From contig JAHRWZ010000016.1 of assembly GCA_019104865.1 (NCBI GenBank), forward strand, positions 1 to 64,000: 64,000 nucleotides of DNA. Reading direction: 5' to 3'. Source of the stretch: Castellaniella sp. (lineage in GTDB: Bacteria > Pseudomonadota > Gammaproteobacteria > Burkholderiales > Burkholderiaceae_B). The notes under the pieces were generated by a model that did no database searches, had not been told where the DNA came from, and saw only the letters and a list, made by a program, of their open reading frames with translations. A program made the translations under genes and the position numbers. Below are positions 17,442-27,182 of this stretch, one piece after another (the stretch's first letter is position 1; each line of letters starts with the position of its first letter).

Positions 17442-20400
17442 TTGAATATTTCCACCCCCTTCATCCAGCGTCCCATCGGGACATCGCTGCTGGCCCTGGC
17501 CCTGTTCCTGCTGGGGCTGGCCGTCTTCCCCTTGCTGCCGGTCGCACCCCTGCCACAGGTGGATTTCCCGACGATCCAGGTCACGGCCAAACTGCCGGGC
17601 GGCAGCCCCGAGACCATGGCCACCAGCGTGGCCCAGCCCCTGGAACGGCAGTTCTCCACCATTCCCGGCCTGGTGCAGATGAGCTCGCAGAATGCGCTGG
17701 GCCAATCCAGCATCACGCTGCAGTTCGATCTGGGCCGGGACATCGACGGTGCGGCCCTGGACGTGCAGACGGCGATCGCCGCCGCGGCGCGCCAGCTGCC
17801 CTCGAACATGCCCAGTCCGCCAACCTTCCGCAAGGTCAACCCGGCGGACTTTTCCATCCTGATCCTGTCGGTGCAGTCCGACGTCCTGCCGATCACCGTC
17901 GTCAACGACTATACGGACAACATCCTCGCCCAGCAGCTGTCCCGGATCGAAGGGGTCGGTCAGGTCAATATCTTCGGCCAGCAGAAGCCCGCCGTCCGCA
18001 TCCAGGTCGATCCGCGCAAGATCGCCTCGCTGGGACTGGATCTGGAATCGATCCGCGGGGTGATCGCCACCACCACGGTCAGCCAGCCCAAGGGCACAAT
18101 CGACGGTTCCCGCCAGAGCTTCACGGTGTATACCAATGATCAGATCGTGGATGCCGATCCGTGGAACAACACCATCATTGCCTGGCGCAACGGGGCGCCC
18201 GTGCGGGTGCGCGATATCGGCCAGGCGGTCCCCGGGCCGGAAGACGCCAAACAGGCCGCCTGGGCCTTTGCCGGCAAGGGGGCGGGGCAGGGCGATGTGG
18301 CGCTGAACGGCCGCTCGCTGGTCGTGGGGATCACCAAGCAGCCCGGGGCCAACGTCATCGACACGATGGCGCGGATCCGGGCCGAACTGCCGGCGCTGAT
18401 GGCGTCGATGCCGGCCAGCATCCACGTCAGCACCCTGCTCGATCGCACGCAGAACATCCAGGCCTCGGTCCACGAGGTCGAGTTCACCCTGTTGCTGTCC
18501 ATTGCGCTGGTGGTCCTGGTGATCTTCATGTTCCTGCGCAGCATCGCGGGCACCCTGATCGCCAGCGTCGCGGTGCCGCTGGCCCTGATGGGCACGTTCG
18601 CGCTCATGTATCTGGCGGGCTACAGCCTGGACAACCTGTCCCTGATGGCGTTGACGATTTCTGTCGGTTTCATCGTGGATGACGCGGTGGTCATGCTGGA
18701 AAACATCTGGCGCCACGTCGAGGAGGGCATGAAGCCCATGGAGGCCGCCTTGCGCGGGGCCAGCGAGATCGGCTTCACGATTGTGTCCATTTCGGTGTCG
18801 CTCATGGCGGTGTTCATTCCGTTGCTGTTGATGGGGGGGATCGTGGGGCGGCTGTTTCGCGAGTTTGCAGTGACGGTCATCATGACCATCGTGATTTCCG
18901 TCGTGGTGACGTTGACCCTGACCCCGATGCTGTGCTCGCGCTTTCTGCGCGACTTGCAGCATACGCGGCATGGCCGCGTCTATCAGGCCTTCGAACGGGG
19001 TTTCGATGTACTGCTGGATGCCTATCGCCGCGCCCTGGACGCGGTTCTGCGCCACTCGTTCATCACCCTGTGCGTGTTTCTGGCGACTGTGGCCGCCTCG
19101 GTGGCGCTGCTGGTGGTCATCCCGAAGGGGTTCTTTCCGCAGCAGGATACGGGGTCCATCTTCGGGCTGGCCGAAACGTCCCAGGACAGTTCCTTCGAGG
19201 CCATGAACGAGCGCATGATGGCGCTGGCCGACGTGCTGCGGCGCGACCCCGACATCGCGGCGTTCGGCATGACCAGCAATGCGCCGACCTTCAATACCGG
19301 CCGTTATTTCATCAGCCTCAAGCCCCGCAGCCAGGGGCGCACCGCCAGCGCCGACCAGATCATCCGCCGGCTGAATCCGGAACTGGCCAAGGTGCCTGGC
19401 GTGCGGCTGTTCATGCAGGCCGGGCAGGATATCAATGTGGGTGGCCGCCTGTCGCGCACCCAGTACCAGTACACGCTGACCAGCGCCAACCTGGATGAGT
19501 TGAATGTCTGGGCGCCCCGGCTGCTGGAACGATTCCGCACCCTGGCGCCCCTGACGGATCTGGCGACCGACCAGCAGAACGGCGCCAATACGGCGGTGGT
19601 GACGATCGACCGGGCACGGGCGGCGATGTTCGGCATCAGTCCGGCCCTGATCGACAGCACCATCTACGATGCGCTGGGCCAGCGCCAGGTGGCGCAGTAC
19701 TTCACACAGATCAACAGCTACAACGTCGTGCTGGAGATCACCCCCGAATGGCAGCGGGACCCGGACGTGTTTTCGCACCTGTACATCACCTCGCCGCTGA
19801 CGGGGCGGCAGGTGCCGCTGTCCGCCATGGTCAAGGTGGACACCTCGAAGACCGGCTATCTGTCGATCAACCACCAGGGCCAGTTCCCGGCTGTGACGAT
19901 TTCCTTCAACCTGGCGGCTGGCTATTCCTTGGGGCAGGCGGTGGACGCGATTCGCCAGGCCCAGACGTCGATGGCGGTGCCGTTGTCGGTCCAGGGGTCA
20001 TTCCAGGGGACGGCGCAGGCCTTCGAGCAGTCCCTGGCGACTCAGCCGTACCTGATCACGGCGGCGCTGGTGGCCGTCTACATTGTGCTGGGGCTGCTGT
20101 ACGAAAGCTACATCCACCCGCTGACCATCCTGTCGACCTTGCCGTCCGCCGGGGTGGGGGCGCTGCTGATCCTGATGGCCAGCGGCTTCGATTTCAGCGT
20201 GATCGCGCTGATCGGGATCCTGCTGCTGATCGGGATCGTGAAAAAAAACGGCATCCTGCTGGTGGACTTTGCGATCGTGGCCGAGCGCGAACAGGGCCTG
20301 TCGCCGCGCGATGCCATTTACCAGGCCTGTCTGCTGCGTTTCCGGCCGATCCTGATGACGACGCTTTGCGCGCTGTTTGCCGGGCTGCCGCTGATGCTGG

Positions 20401-20606
20401 GCAGCGGCGCGGGATCGGAACTGCGCCAGCCTCTGGGCTATTCCATGGTCGGCGGCCTGATCCTGTCGCAGGCCCTGACGCTGTTCACGACCCCGGTGGT
20501 CTATCTGTACCTGGATCGCCTGCATCACCACTACGTGCGCGGGAGGGCGATGAAACAGGCCCGGCGGCTGCGGGCGAAGCGGCTGGCGGCGCGAGCCGCC
20601 GATTGA
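17442..20606 (+). CDS. RND efflux transporter permease (MdtB/MuxB-like)
   Basis: Inner-membrane proton-driven multidrug pump of 1054 aa. The TTG start at 17442 (LNISTPFIQRPIGTSLLALAL) is preceded by AGGGGAG; the longer open frame only reads back into the adaptor gene. The protein has the usual 12 TM helices and two large periplasmic loops. The proton-relay motif VDDAVVMLENIWRHVEEG sits near residue 410 in TM4. The C-terminal half has GIVKKNGILLVDFAI. Only one pump gene is present, whereas MdtABC and MuxABC encode two, and no outer-membrane factor gene follows. Confidence 0.93.
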   Translation: MNISTPFIQRPIGTSLLALALFLLGLAVFPLLPVAPLPQVDFPTIQVTAKLPGGSPETMATSVAQPLERQFSTIPGLVQMSSQNALGQSSITLQFDLGRDIDGAALDVQTAIAAAARQLPSNMPSPPTFRKVNPADFSILILSVQSDVLPITVVNDYTDNILAQQLSRIEGVGQVNIFGQQKPAVRIQVDPRKIASLGLDLESIRGVIATTTVSQPKGTIDGSRQSFTVYTNDQIVDADPWNNTIIAWRNGAPVRVRDIGQAVPGPEDAKQAAWAFAGKGAGQGDVALNGRSLVVGITKQPGANVIDTMARIRAELPALMASMPASIHVSTLLDRTQNIQASVHEVEFTLLLSIALVVLVIFMFLRSIAGTLIASVAVPLALMGTFALMYLAGYSLDNLSLMALTISVGFIVDDAVVMLENIWRHVEEGMKPMEAALRGASEIGFTIVSISVSLMAVFIPLLLMGGIVGRLFREFAVTVIMTIVISVVVTLTLTPMLCSRFLRDLQHTRHGRVYQAFERGFDVLLDAYRRALDAVLRHSFITLCVFLATVAASVALLVVIPKGFFPQQDTGSIFGLAETSQDSSFEAMNERMMALADVLRRDPDIAAFGMTSNAPTFNTGRYFISLKPRSQGRTASADQIIRRLNPELAKVPGVRLFMQAGQDINVGGRLSRTQYQYTLTSANLDELNVWAPRLLERFRTLAPLTDLATDQQNGANTAVVTIDRARAAMFGISPALIDSTIYDALGQRQVAQYFTQINSYNVVLEITPEWQRDPDVFSHLYITSPLTGRQVPLSAMVKVDTSKTGYLSINHQGQFPAVTISFNLAAGYSLGQAVDAIRQAQTSMAVPLSVQGSFQGTAQAFEQSLATQPYLITAALVAVYIVLGLLYESYIHPLTILSTLPSAGVGALLILMASGFDFSVIALIGILLLIGIVKKNGILLVDFAIVAEREQGLSPRDAIYQACLLRFRPILMTTLCALFAGLPLMLGSGAGSELRQPLGYSMVGGLILSQALTLFTTPVVYLYLDRLHHHYVRGRAMKQARRLRAKRLAARAAD

Positions 20607-20614
20607 CGATCACT

Positions 20615-21460
20615 CTAACGGCGGGCCACCGACGTCAGGCCCGCCACCAGTTGATCGATGAAGAACGTATACAGCACGGCGATCGGGATGCTGGCGATCA
20701 GCGCGCCGGCCAGCAGGGGGCCCCAGTGGTAGACGTCGCCCCGGATCAGTTCCGTCGGCACCGCGATGCTGATGGTCTTGTCGGCCGTATGGGTGACGAA
20801 GGCCAGTGCGTAGATAAATTCGCTGGTGGACAGGGTGAAGGCGAAGACGATCACCGTCATCAGCCCGGGCACTGCCAGGGGCAGGATGACATGGATGAAG
20901 GCGCTGAAGCGGGTGTGCCCGTCGATCATGGCCTGCTCTTCGATGTCGCGCGGGATGCCTTTGAAGAATCCCATCAGCAGCCAGGTGCAAAACGGGATGG
21001 TGAATGTGGGGTAGGCCACGATCAGCGCCCAGAGTGAGTTCTGCAGACCCAGGAAGGCGATGACCTTCGAAAAGGGGATGAACAGCAGGGTGGGCGGCAC
21101 CAGGTAGCTGAGGAAAATCCCGATGCCCAGGGTCTCGCCCCACCCGCCGGCGATGCGTGCCAGCCCGTAGGCCGCGGGGATCGACAATACCAGCGTGATG
21201 GCCACCACGGCCAGGCCGACCCAGACGGTATTCAGCAGCCACCGCACGAACTCGGTGTGCAGGAACAGCAGCTTGACGTTGTCCAGTGTGGGAGATTCGG
21301 TGAACCAGAAGGGATTGTTCGCCGGGGTAAAGATATCGCCCTGGGTCTTGAAGCTGGTGATCAGCATGACGTAGAACGGCAGCGCCGCGAAGACCACAAA
21401 TAGCAGCGTGGCGACGTACAGGCCGGTGGTCCGTGCGGGTGAAGGGGTCGCGGTTTTCAT
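20615..21460 (-). CDS. ABC transporter permease (MalG type)
   Basis: Inner-membrane subunit of a carbohydrate-type ABC importer, 281 aa with six TM segments. The EAA loop that docks the ATPase reads EEQAMIDGHTRFSAFIHVILPLAVPGL near residue 190. The N-terminal TM is followed by the FPxY-like periplasmic segment SFKTQGDIFTPANNPFW. It is the last gene of a four-gene operon (binding protein, ATPase, MalF-type and MalG-type permeases). The stop is 8 nt from the stop of the convergent RND pump gene. Confidence 0.9.
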   Translation of the reverse strand: MKTATPSPARTTGLYVATLLFVVFAALPFYVMLITSFKTQGDIFTPANNPFWFTESPTLDNVKLLFLHTEFVRWLLNTVWVGLAVVAITLVLSIPAAYGLARIAGGWGETLGIGIFLSYLVPPTLLFIPFSKVIAFLGLQNSLWALIVAYPTFTIPFCTWLLMGFFKGIPRDIEEQAMIDGHTRFSAFIHVILPLAVPGLMTVIVFAFTLSTSEFIYALAFVTHTADKTISIAVPTELIRGDVYHWGPLLAGALIASIPIAVLYTFFIDQLVAGLTSVARR

Positions 21461-21464
21461 GACA

Positions 21465-22391
21465 TCAGATCTCCCGGCGGCGAATGATGGACAGGATCAC
21501 GATGGACACGGCGGCCAGCACGGGTAGCAGGAATAGCGCGATGGCCGCCCCCCGGCCCAGCGAGCCGCCCTGCACGCCCGTGAAGAACGCCAGGGTCGGC
21601 AGCACCTGGGTGGCGTTGGCCGGCCCGCCGCGCGTCAGGATGAAGACCGTCACGATGTCCGTGAAGACGAAGACGAACGTAAACAGGATCGTCACCCCGA
21701 AGACAGGAATCAGCATGGGCAGGATGATTTGGAACAGGCGGCGGAAGTAGCCCGCGCCGTCGATCTCGGATTGTTCCAGGATGTCGCGCGGGACCCCATT
21801 CAGACCAGCCAGGATGATGACGGTGGCTAGCGGCAGCAGGCGCCAGACGTTGACCAGGATGATGGAAAACAGGGCCAGGCCGCTGCGGCCCAGCCAGAAG
21901 GTGTTGTCGAAATCGCCGAAGAGCGCTCCGGGGTGGCCCAGAAACCCGACGCCTCGGAATACCCAGTCCAGTGGACTGAAAGTCGAATCGAACATCCACA
22001 GCCAGGCGATGGAACTGAGCGATGCCGGCGCCGTCCAGGGCAGCAGGATCAGGAAGCGGATGATCCATTTTCCCCGGGTGGGCCGCACCAGCAGTTCGGC
22101 CTGAATCGTGCCCAGGATCAGGACGCCGATCAGGGTGCTGACGGTGATGACGAAGGTATTGCCGACCGCCTGCAGAAAGTCTGGCATTTCGAGCAGAGCG
22201 CGAAAGTTTTCCAGGCCGATGTAACGCATCACCGGACTGCCGGTGGTGACGTCGTTCAGACTGTAGATCACCGCCAGGACGATCGGGATGCCCAGTAGCA
22301 GGGTGATGTACAGGATGGCGGGCAGCACCATGCCCATGGCCAGCAGCGTGTCGCGCTGGGAAAGTGTCATGGACGAACGGGTGGCGGCCAT
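21465..22391 (-). CDS. ABC transporter permease (MalF type)
   Basis: Second permease of the sugar-type ABC importer, 308 aa. The EAA loop is LEQSEIDGAGYFRRLFQIILPMLIPVF near residue 210. Hydrophobic segments begin at about residue 15 (LAMGMVLPAILYITLLLGIPIVLAV). It is separated from the ATPase gene by 4 nt and from the MalG-type gene by 4 nt, so the three are translated together. Confidence 0.9.
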   Translation of the reverse strand: MAATRSSMTLSQRDTLLAMGMVLPAILYITLLLGIPIVLAVIYSLNDVTTGSPVMRYIGLENFRALLEMPDFLQAVGNTFVITVSTLIGVLILGTIQAELLVRPTRGKWIIRFLILLPWTAPASLSSIAWLWMFDSTFSPLDWVFRGVGFLGHPGALFGDFDNTFWLGRSGLALFSIILVNVWRLLPLATVIILAGLNGVPRDILEQSEIDGAGYFRRLFQIILPMLIPVFGVTILFTFVFVFTDIVTVFILTRGGPANATQVLPTLAFFTGVQGGSLGRGAAIALFLLPVLAAVSIVILSIIRRREI

Positions 22392-22395
22392 GGTG

Positions 22396-23415
22396 TCAGT
22401 CCTTGGCCTGCAGCCCCGATCGCGGGTCGAAGCGCCGGATCAGTGGATCGGGGACCGAGAATGTGCAGGATTGGCCGGCGGCCAGACCTTCGGCCATGCG
22501 TTCCGGCAATTTGAGGATGATGTCGGTCCGGTTTGGGACGAATGTCCCGTAGACCAGGGAATCGGCGCCGAGGTTCTCGACCTGCTGGATTTCGACGGGC
22601 AGCATCAGGTGCTGCGGCAGGCTGGTCTGTTCGGTGATTCGCGCATCTTCCGGGTGGAACCCCAGCAGCCAGTCGCCCACCGGGATCAGATTCATCGGCG
22701 GCGAGCCCATGAACTGGGCGACGAAGGTATTGGCCGGTTCATGGTAGATCTCGTAGGGGGTGCCGATCTGCTGGATCTTGCCGTGGTTCATCACGGCGAT
22801 GCGTTGCCCCAGGCCCATGGCCTCGACCTGGTCGTGCGTGACGTACAGTGTGGTGATGCCGGTCTGCTGGTGCAGTCGCTTGAATTCGCGGCGTGCCGAA
22901 TGGCGCAGCTTGGCGTCCAGATTGGACAGGGGCTCGTCCATCAGGAACAGGCTGGGTGTGCGGACCAGAGCGCGGGCCAGCGCCACGCGCTGGCGTTCGC
23001 CACCGGACAGTGCGCGGGGCTTGCGCGCCAGCAGGTGGCCGATGCCGAACAGGTCCGCCGCCCATTGGACCTTGTCGTGGATCTGCGCGGCCGGCATCTT
23101 GACCGCTTCCAGCGGAAAGGAAATATTGCGCGCCACGGTCTTGTGGGGGTAGAGCGCGTAGCTCTGGAAAACCATGGCGATGTTGCGCTGGCGTGGGGGT
23201 TCTTCATTTGCCAGTCGTCCGTCGATATGGATCGTGCCGCTGCTGGGGTGTTCCAGCCCTGCAATCGTCCGCATCAGTGTGGATTTCCCTGAGCCCGAGG
23301 CGCCCAGCAGCACCAGGAATTCCCCGTCGGGGACGTTCAGGCTGACGTCGTCCACGGCCTTGACGCGGCCATGGTCGTAGGTGGTGCTGAGGTGCTCGAT
23401 GCTCAGGCTGGCCAT
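22396..23415 (-). CDS. ABC transporter ATPase (MalK/UgpC type)
   Basis: ATP-binding subunit of 339 aa. Walker A GASGSGKST (near residue 37), Q-loop VFQSYALYPHKTV, signature ALSGGERQRVALARAL, Walker B LFLMDEPLSNLD, and H-loop YVTHDQVEAMGLGQRI are all intact. A C-terminal OB/TOBE regulatory domain of about 100 residues follows (GFHPEDARI, LVYGTFVPNRTDIILKLP), as in MalK and UgpC. It energises the two downstream permeases. Confidence 0.92.
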   Translation of the reverse strand: MASLSIEHLSTTYDHGRVKAVDDVSLNVPDGEFLVLLGASGSGKSTLMRTIAGLEHPSSGTIHIDGRLANEEPPRQRNIAMVFQSYALYPHKTVARNISFPLEAVKMPAAQIHDKVQWAADLFGIGHLLARKPRALSGGERQRVALARALVRTPSLFLMDEPLSNLDAKLRHSARREFKRLHQQTGITTLYVTHDQVEAMGLGQRIAVMNHGKIQQIGTPYEIYHEPANTFVAQFMGSPPMNLIPVGDWLLGFHPEDARITEQTSLPQHLMLPVEIQQVENLGADSLVYGTFVPNRTDIILKLPERMAEGLAAGQSCTFSVPDPLIRRFDPRSGLQAKD

Positions 23416-23437
23416 GAAGGCTCCTCCGTGGGGTGGA

Positions 23438-24904
23438 TCAGGTTTTCTTACCGCCGATCAGGCCGCGGCCACGCCACTGCGCATAGATGGATTCGCACTG
23501 TCTCGCAGCCTCATCCACGGCTTTTTCCGGGGTCAGATCGCCGCGCGCGGCCTTGGCCATCATGTTGGGCAGGACGAACGTGTTGAAGACCTCGCCGACA
23601 GCCGGATTCGAGTACCCGGGGTGCCCCAGGTTGGTGGTCCATTTCGGGGAGGGGATCAGCGGTGCGAGTTTTCCGTCGGCTTCTCCGGGTAGTTTGAACG
23701 GGTCATGGGAAAACCAGGCGTCGTTCAGGTTTTGCAGGGTCTTGGCGCCTGTGACCGCCGCGTAGCCCCGATCGCCGCTGAGGATCGGAGTGCCAAAGAA
23801 GCTGGGCGAGTTGTAGAGCTTGCTCTGGTACATCGCCTGGTCGTAGTTGGCGGTCAGATGCAGGATGAACCGTTTGGCGAGATCCTCTCGTGCCTTGGCG
23901 AATTTGGGGATGATGTAGTTATAGAGCACGTGCACATTGGCCCAGGCATCGCCCTTGGGGCCCGCCAGCGGGCCGGTGAAGAAGACGTCCTTGGCGATGT
24001 CGGGTTTGGCTTCCTGGGCCGAGCGATAAGCCGAGATCGAGTTCACGATATAGGACGCCTTGCCCGCGATGAGGTCCTGGTTGTTGGACGCGGGATTCCA
24101 GGAAAAAATGGCGGGCGTCATCGTGCGGTGGTAGAGATCCGCCATGTACTTGACGGCTTCGATGGCCAGCTTGCGGTTTTCGCCCTTGCCCAGGATCACG
24201 TTGTCCTCCGCGTCTTGTACGGAAGCGCCCCAGGACCACAGCACGGATCTGGCCACCATGTTCGAGTCCAGTTCCTGGGACATGCCGATCCCGACCTGGA
24301 CGCCCTGTTCCTTGCGGATTTTTTCGCCGATTTCCAGCAGCTGCATCCAGGTGGCGGGCCCATCGGGCATGCCTGCCTTTTCCCACAGGGATTTTCGGTA
24401 GTCGCCGCAGTCCACTGTCCATCCGTGGCAGAACGCATACCAGGTTTTTACGACCGGGTTATAGGAGACGCGTTTCGTGATCGGGAAAATCGCGCCGAAC
24501 TGCTTGGCCGCTTCCTGGTTGATGTCGGCCATGTCCAGGACGTTGGGGGTGAACTGGGCGGCTTCGGGCCCCAGTTCGATGATGTCGTGACCGGAATTGG
24601 CGGACAGCTCGGACGTCGTCGCGGTGACCAGGTCGCCGATGTTGATGTGGTCGACCGTGACCTGAACCCCGTTGGCCTCGCCCCAGGCCTTTGCGAAGGC
24701 GTCGAACCATTTGTCATAGCTGGGAACGAAGTGGCTCCATTGCAGGATCTTCAGGGTTTTGTCGGCCGCCAGCGCGCGTAGCGGGAATAGCGGGGCGCCG
24801 ATGGCGGCCAGCCCCGCCAGGCCGCCAGCCTGCAGGATGCGGCGTCGGCCGGGGGAAGATGGGGGAAGTGAACGGCGGGGGGGATTGAAGCGTGTGTACG
24901 ACAT
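23438..24904 (-). CDS. ABC transporter extracellular solute-binding protein
   Basis: Periplasmic binding protein of 488 aa, family 1 (carbohydrate or polyol class). The N-terminus has a twin-arginine-like signal: RRRILQAGGLAGLAAIG, with cleavage expected after ALA. Mature sequence begins DKTLKILQWSHFVPSYDKWFDAF, then HDIIELGPEAAQF. It is the first gene of the ABC operon. The ligand cannot be named: the operon carries no catabolic gene, and the class covers sugars, glycerol phosphate and polyamine-like compounds. Confidence 0.85.
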   Translation of the reverse strand: MSYTRFNPPRRSLPPSSPGRRRILQAGGLAGLAAIGAPLFPLRALAADKTLKILQWSHFVPSYDKWFDAFAKAWGEANGVQVTVDHINIGDLVTATTSELSANSGHDIIELGPEAAQFTPNVLDMADINQEAAKQFGAIFPITKRVSYNPVVKTWYAFCHGWTVDCGDYRKSLWEKAGMPDGPATWMQLLEIGEKIRKEQGVQVGIGMSQELDSNMVARSVLWSWGASVQDAEDNVILGKGENRKLAIEAVKYMADLYHRTMTPAIFSWNPASNNQDLIAGKASYIVNSISAYRSAQEAKPDIAKDVFFTGPLAGPKGDAWANVHVLYNYIIPKFAKAREDLAKRFILHLTANYDQAMYQSKLYNSPSFFGTPILSGDRGYAAVTGAKTLQNLNDAWFSHDPFKLPGEADGKLAPLIPSPKWTTNLGHPGYSNPAVGEVFNTFVLPNMMAKAARGDLTPEKAVDEAARQCESIYAQWRGRGLIGGKKT

Positions 24905-25107
24905 GACCTGCCTCCTCTAGCGAAGGGGGAAGTCGTCAGGCCGGGCTGGCTGGCGGCACTACCCCGAACAGATGGAAATGCAGCTGCGTAGCGGTCGTGG
25001 GCCCGGAGGGCACGTCACGCAAGACGAATACGTGTTTGAGTGTAACGCCGTTGTATCAGGAGGAGGCCGAAACTAGAGGTAAACCCTGATGCCGGTCCCG
25101 ACACTGC

Positions 25108-25149
25108 CCCGTCCGGCAGGCTCAGGGCCCTGAGCCTGCCGGACGGGGA
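25108..25149. repeat. 42-bp perfect palindrome
   Basis: The two 21-nt halves (starting CCCCGTCCGGCAGG and ending CCTGCCGGACGGGG) are exact reverse complements with no spacer. It lies between the aldolase gene stop and the start of the ABC operon on the minus strand. No T-run follows on either strand, so it is not a standard intrinsic terminator, although it would fold as an RNA hairpin. The rest of the 24905-25160 gap shows no gene. Confidence 0.8.
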
Positions 25150-25160
25150 TGCATCCGGGC

Positions 25161-26207
25161 TCAGGCCGTGACGGCCTGTTTCCGGGCGCTGCGCTGGTTG
25201 AGCAAGGACAAGGCGGTGTCCTCGATCATGTCTTCCTGACCCCCCACCATGCCGCGACGCCCCATTTCGACCAGGATCTCGCGGGCAGGCACGCCGTATT
25301 TCTTTTCGGCGCGCTTGGCGAACAGCAGGAACGAACCATAGACGCCGGCATAGCCCAACGTCAGCGCATCGCGGTCGATGCGGATCGGGAAATCCATCAT
25401 CGGCACGACCAGGTCCTCGGCCACGTCCTGGATCTTGAAGACGTCCACCCCCGTCTGGATGCCCATCAGATCCAGTACCGCGACCAGGACCTCCATCGGT
25501 GTGTTGCCCGCGCCCGCGCCCAGCCCGGCGCAGGCCGCATCGACGCGGGTTGCGCCGGCCTCGATGGCGGCAATGGTGTTGGCGACACCCATGGCCAGGT
25601 TGTGGTGGCCATGAAAGCCCAGCTCCGTGTCGGGTTTGAGCGCGTCGCGCACAGCCAGCAGCCGTTCCCGTACCGTGTGGGGCAGCAGATGGCCGGCCGA
25701 GTCCGTGATGTAGATGCAGTTGGCGCCGTAACCTTCCATGAGCCGGGCTTGTTTGACCAGCCCCTCGGGGCTGTTCATGTGACTCATCATCAGAAAGCCG
25801 ACGGTGTCCATCCCTAGGCGGCGCGCTTCGGTGATGTGCTGTTCGGAGACATCGGCCTCGGTGCAGTGGGTGGCGACCCGGATGGTGTGCACCCCCAGAT
25901 CATGCGCCATGCGCAGGTGGTCGGTGGTACCGATCCCGGGCAGCAGCAGCGCGGATACCTTGCTGTGCTTGACCACAGGCAGCACGGCCTGCAGGTATTC
26001 CTCGTCGGAATGTGCCGGGAAGCCATAATTGACGGAGGCACCACCCAGCCCGTCACCGTGGGTGACTTCGATGAGCGGCATGCCTGCGTCGTCCAGCCCC
26101 TGGGCGATCGTGCGCATCTGGTCGAGCGTGATCCGGTGCTGCTTGGGGTGCATGCCATCGCGCAGCGTCATGTCATGCAGGGTGATCTTGTTTTGAGTCG
26201 AGGTCAT
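25161..26207 (-). CDS. mhpE: 4-hydroxy-2-oxovalerate aldolase
   Basis: Divalent-metal aldolase of the DmpG/BphI/MhpE group, 348 aa, which splits 4-hydroxy-2-oxo acids to pyruvate and an aldehyde. The N-terminal segment is [19 protein letters not shown], where Arg and Asp of LRDG are catalytic and bind metal. Metal His residues lie in [17 protein letters not shown] near residue 200. A C-terminal communication domain follows ([13 protein letters not shown]). It is 10 nt downstream of its channeling partner mhpF and is last in the dctPQM-mhpFE operon. No ring-cleavage genes are present in the window. Confidence 0.93.
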   Translation of the reverse strand: MTSTQNKITLHDMTLRDGMHPKQHRITLDQMRTIAQGLDDAGMPLIEVTHGDGLGGASVNYGFPAHSDEEYLQAVLPVVKHSKVSALLLPGIGTTDHLRMAHDLGVHTIRVATHCTEADVSEQHITEARRLGMDTVGFLMMSHMNSPEGLVKQARLMEGYGANCIYITDSAGHLLPHTVRERLLAVRDALKPDTELGFHGHHNLAMGVANTIAAIEAGATRVDAACAGLGAGAGNTPMEVLVAVLDLMGIQTGVDVFKIQDVAEDLVVPMMDFPIRIDRDALTLGYAGVYGSFLLFAKRAEKKYGVPAREILVEMGRRGMVGGQEDMIEDTALSLLNQRSARKQAVTA

Positions 26208-26217
26208 GATGGACTCC

Positions 26218-27132
26218 TTAGAGGGCAGCCGGGGCGGCTTGGGGGGTGCCGTGCAGCATGTGCTCGGCCATCAGTTCGGCGGTGCGCGCCGCTGCGGCGG
26301 TCATGATGTCCAGATTGCCCGAATATTTCGGCAGGTAGTCTCCCAGACCCTCGATTTCCAGGTACACAGAGACACGTTTTCCGTCGAACACCGGGCCATT
26401 CACCAGGCGGTAGCCGGGCACGTATTTGCGGACCTGTTCCAGCATCTGGTGGATCGATTCGGTGATCGCGGCCTGGTCGGGATCGGTCTCGGTCAGGCAG
26501 TGCACCGTGTCGCGCATGATCATCGGGGGATCGGCGGGATTCAGGATGATGATGGCCTTGCCTTTCCTGGCACCACCGACCTTCTCGACGGCACCCGCCG
26601 TGGTGCGGGTGAACTCGTCGATGTTCTTGCGCGTGCCGGGGCCCGCCGATCGTGACGACACCGTGGCGATGATTTCACCGTATTCCACCGGCTGCACGCG
26701 GGATATGGCATTGACCATCGGAATAGTGGCCTGGCCGCCGCAGGTGACCATGTTGACGTTCTGCTGGTCCTGCTCCACCAGGCTGGCCAGGTTGACCGGC
26801 GGGACGCAGAACGGGCCGATGGCCGCTGGCGTCAGGTCGATCATGCGCACGCCCAGCGCCGTCAGCTTGTCCGAATTGGATTTGTGCACATAGGCGCTGG
26901 TGGCATCGAACGCAAAGCGGATGCCGTCTTCGATCACATGCGGCAGGAGGCCGTCGACACCTTGGTCCGTGGTTTTCAGACCCAGCTCGCGGGCGCGTTT
27001 GAGGCCGTCGGAATCCGGGTCAATACCCACCATCCAGACCGGCTCGATCCAGTCGCTGCGCATCAGTTTGGCCAGCAGGTCGGTGCCGATATTGCCGGGG
27101 CCGATGATGGCCGCGCGAAACTTGTTTGTCAT
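26218..27132 (-). CDS. mhpF: Acetaldehyde dehydrogenase (acylating)
   Basis: NAD-dependent enzyme of the DmpF/BphJ/MhpF family, 304 aa, converting acetaldehyde and CoA to acetyl-CoA. The start at 27130-27132 has AAGAGGAG upstream. Rossmann motif [17 protein letters not shown] is at residues 6-22. The catalytic Cys is in [14 protein letters not shown] near residue 130, the expected place. In known complexes this enzyme binds the aldolase and receives the aldehyde by a tunnel. The preceding gene is the TRAP large permease (50-nt gap). Confidence 0.93.
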   Translation of the reverse strand: MTNKFRAAIIGPGNIGTDLLAKLMRSDWIEPVWMVGIDPDSDGLKRARELGLKTTDQGVDGLLPHVIEDGIRFAFDATSAYVHKSNSDKLTALGVRMIDLTPAAIGPFCVPPVNLASLVEQDQQNVNMVTCGGQATIPMVNAISRVQPVEYGEIIATVSSRSAGPGTRKNIDEFTRTTAGAVEKVGGARKGKAIIILNPADPPMIMRDTVHCLTETDPDQAAITESIHQMLEQVRKYVPGYRLVNGPVFDGKRVSVYLEIEGLGDYLPKYSGNLDIMTAAAARTAELMAEHMLHGTPQAAPAAL

Positions 27133-27182
27133 GGCGAACTCCTCTTTGTCTGAGCGTGAAAATAGGGTCATGGGTGGTGCGC

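Noticed and set aside
17280-19874. Long minus-strand open frame (864 codons) opposite the RND pump gene.
   Set aside because: It is antisense to a well-supported pump, is rich in His, Arg, Gln and Gly, and has no domain; such frames are common in high-GC DNA.
25108-25149. Calling the 42-bp palindrome an intrinsic terminator.
   Set aside because: No T-run follows on either strand.
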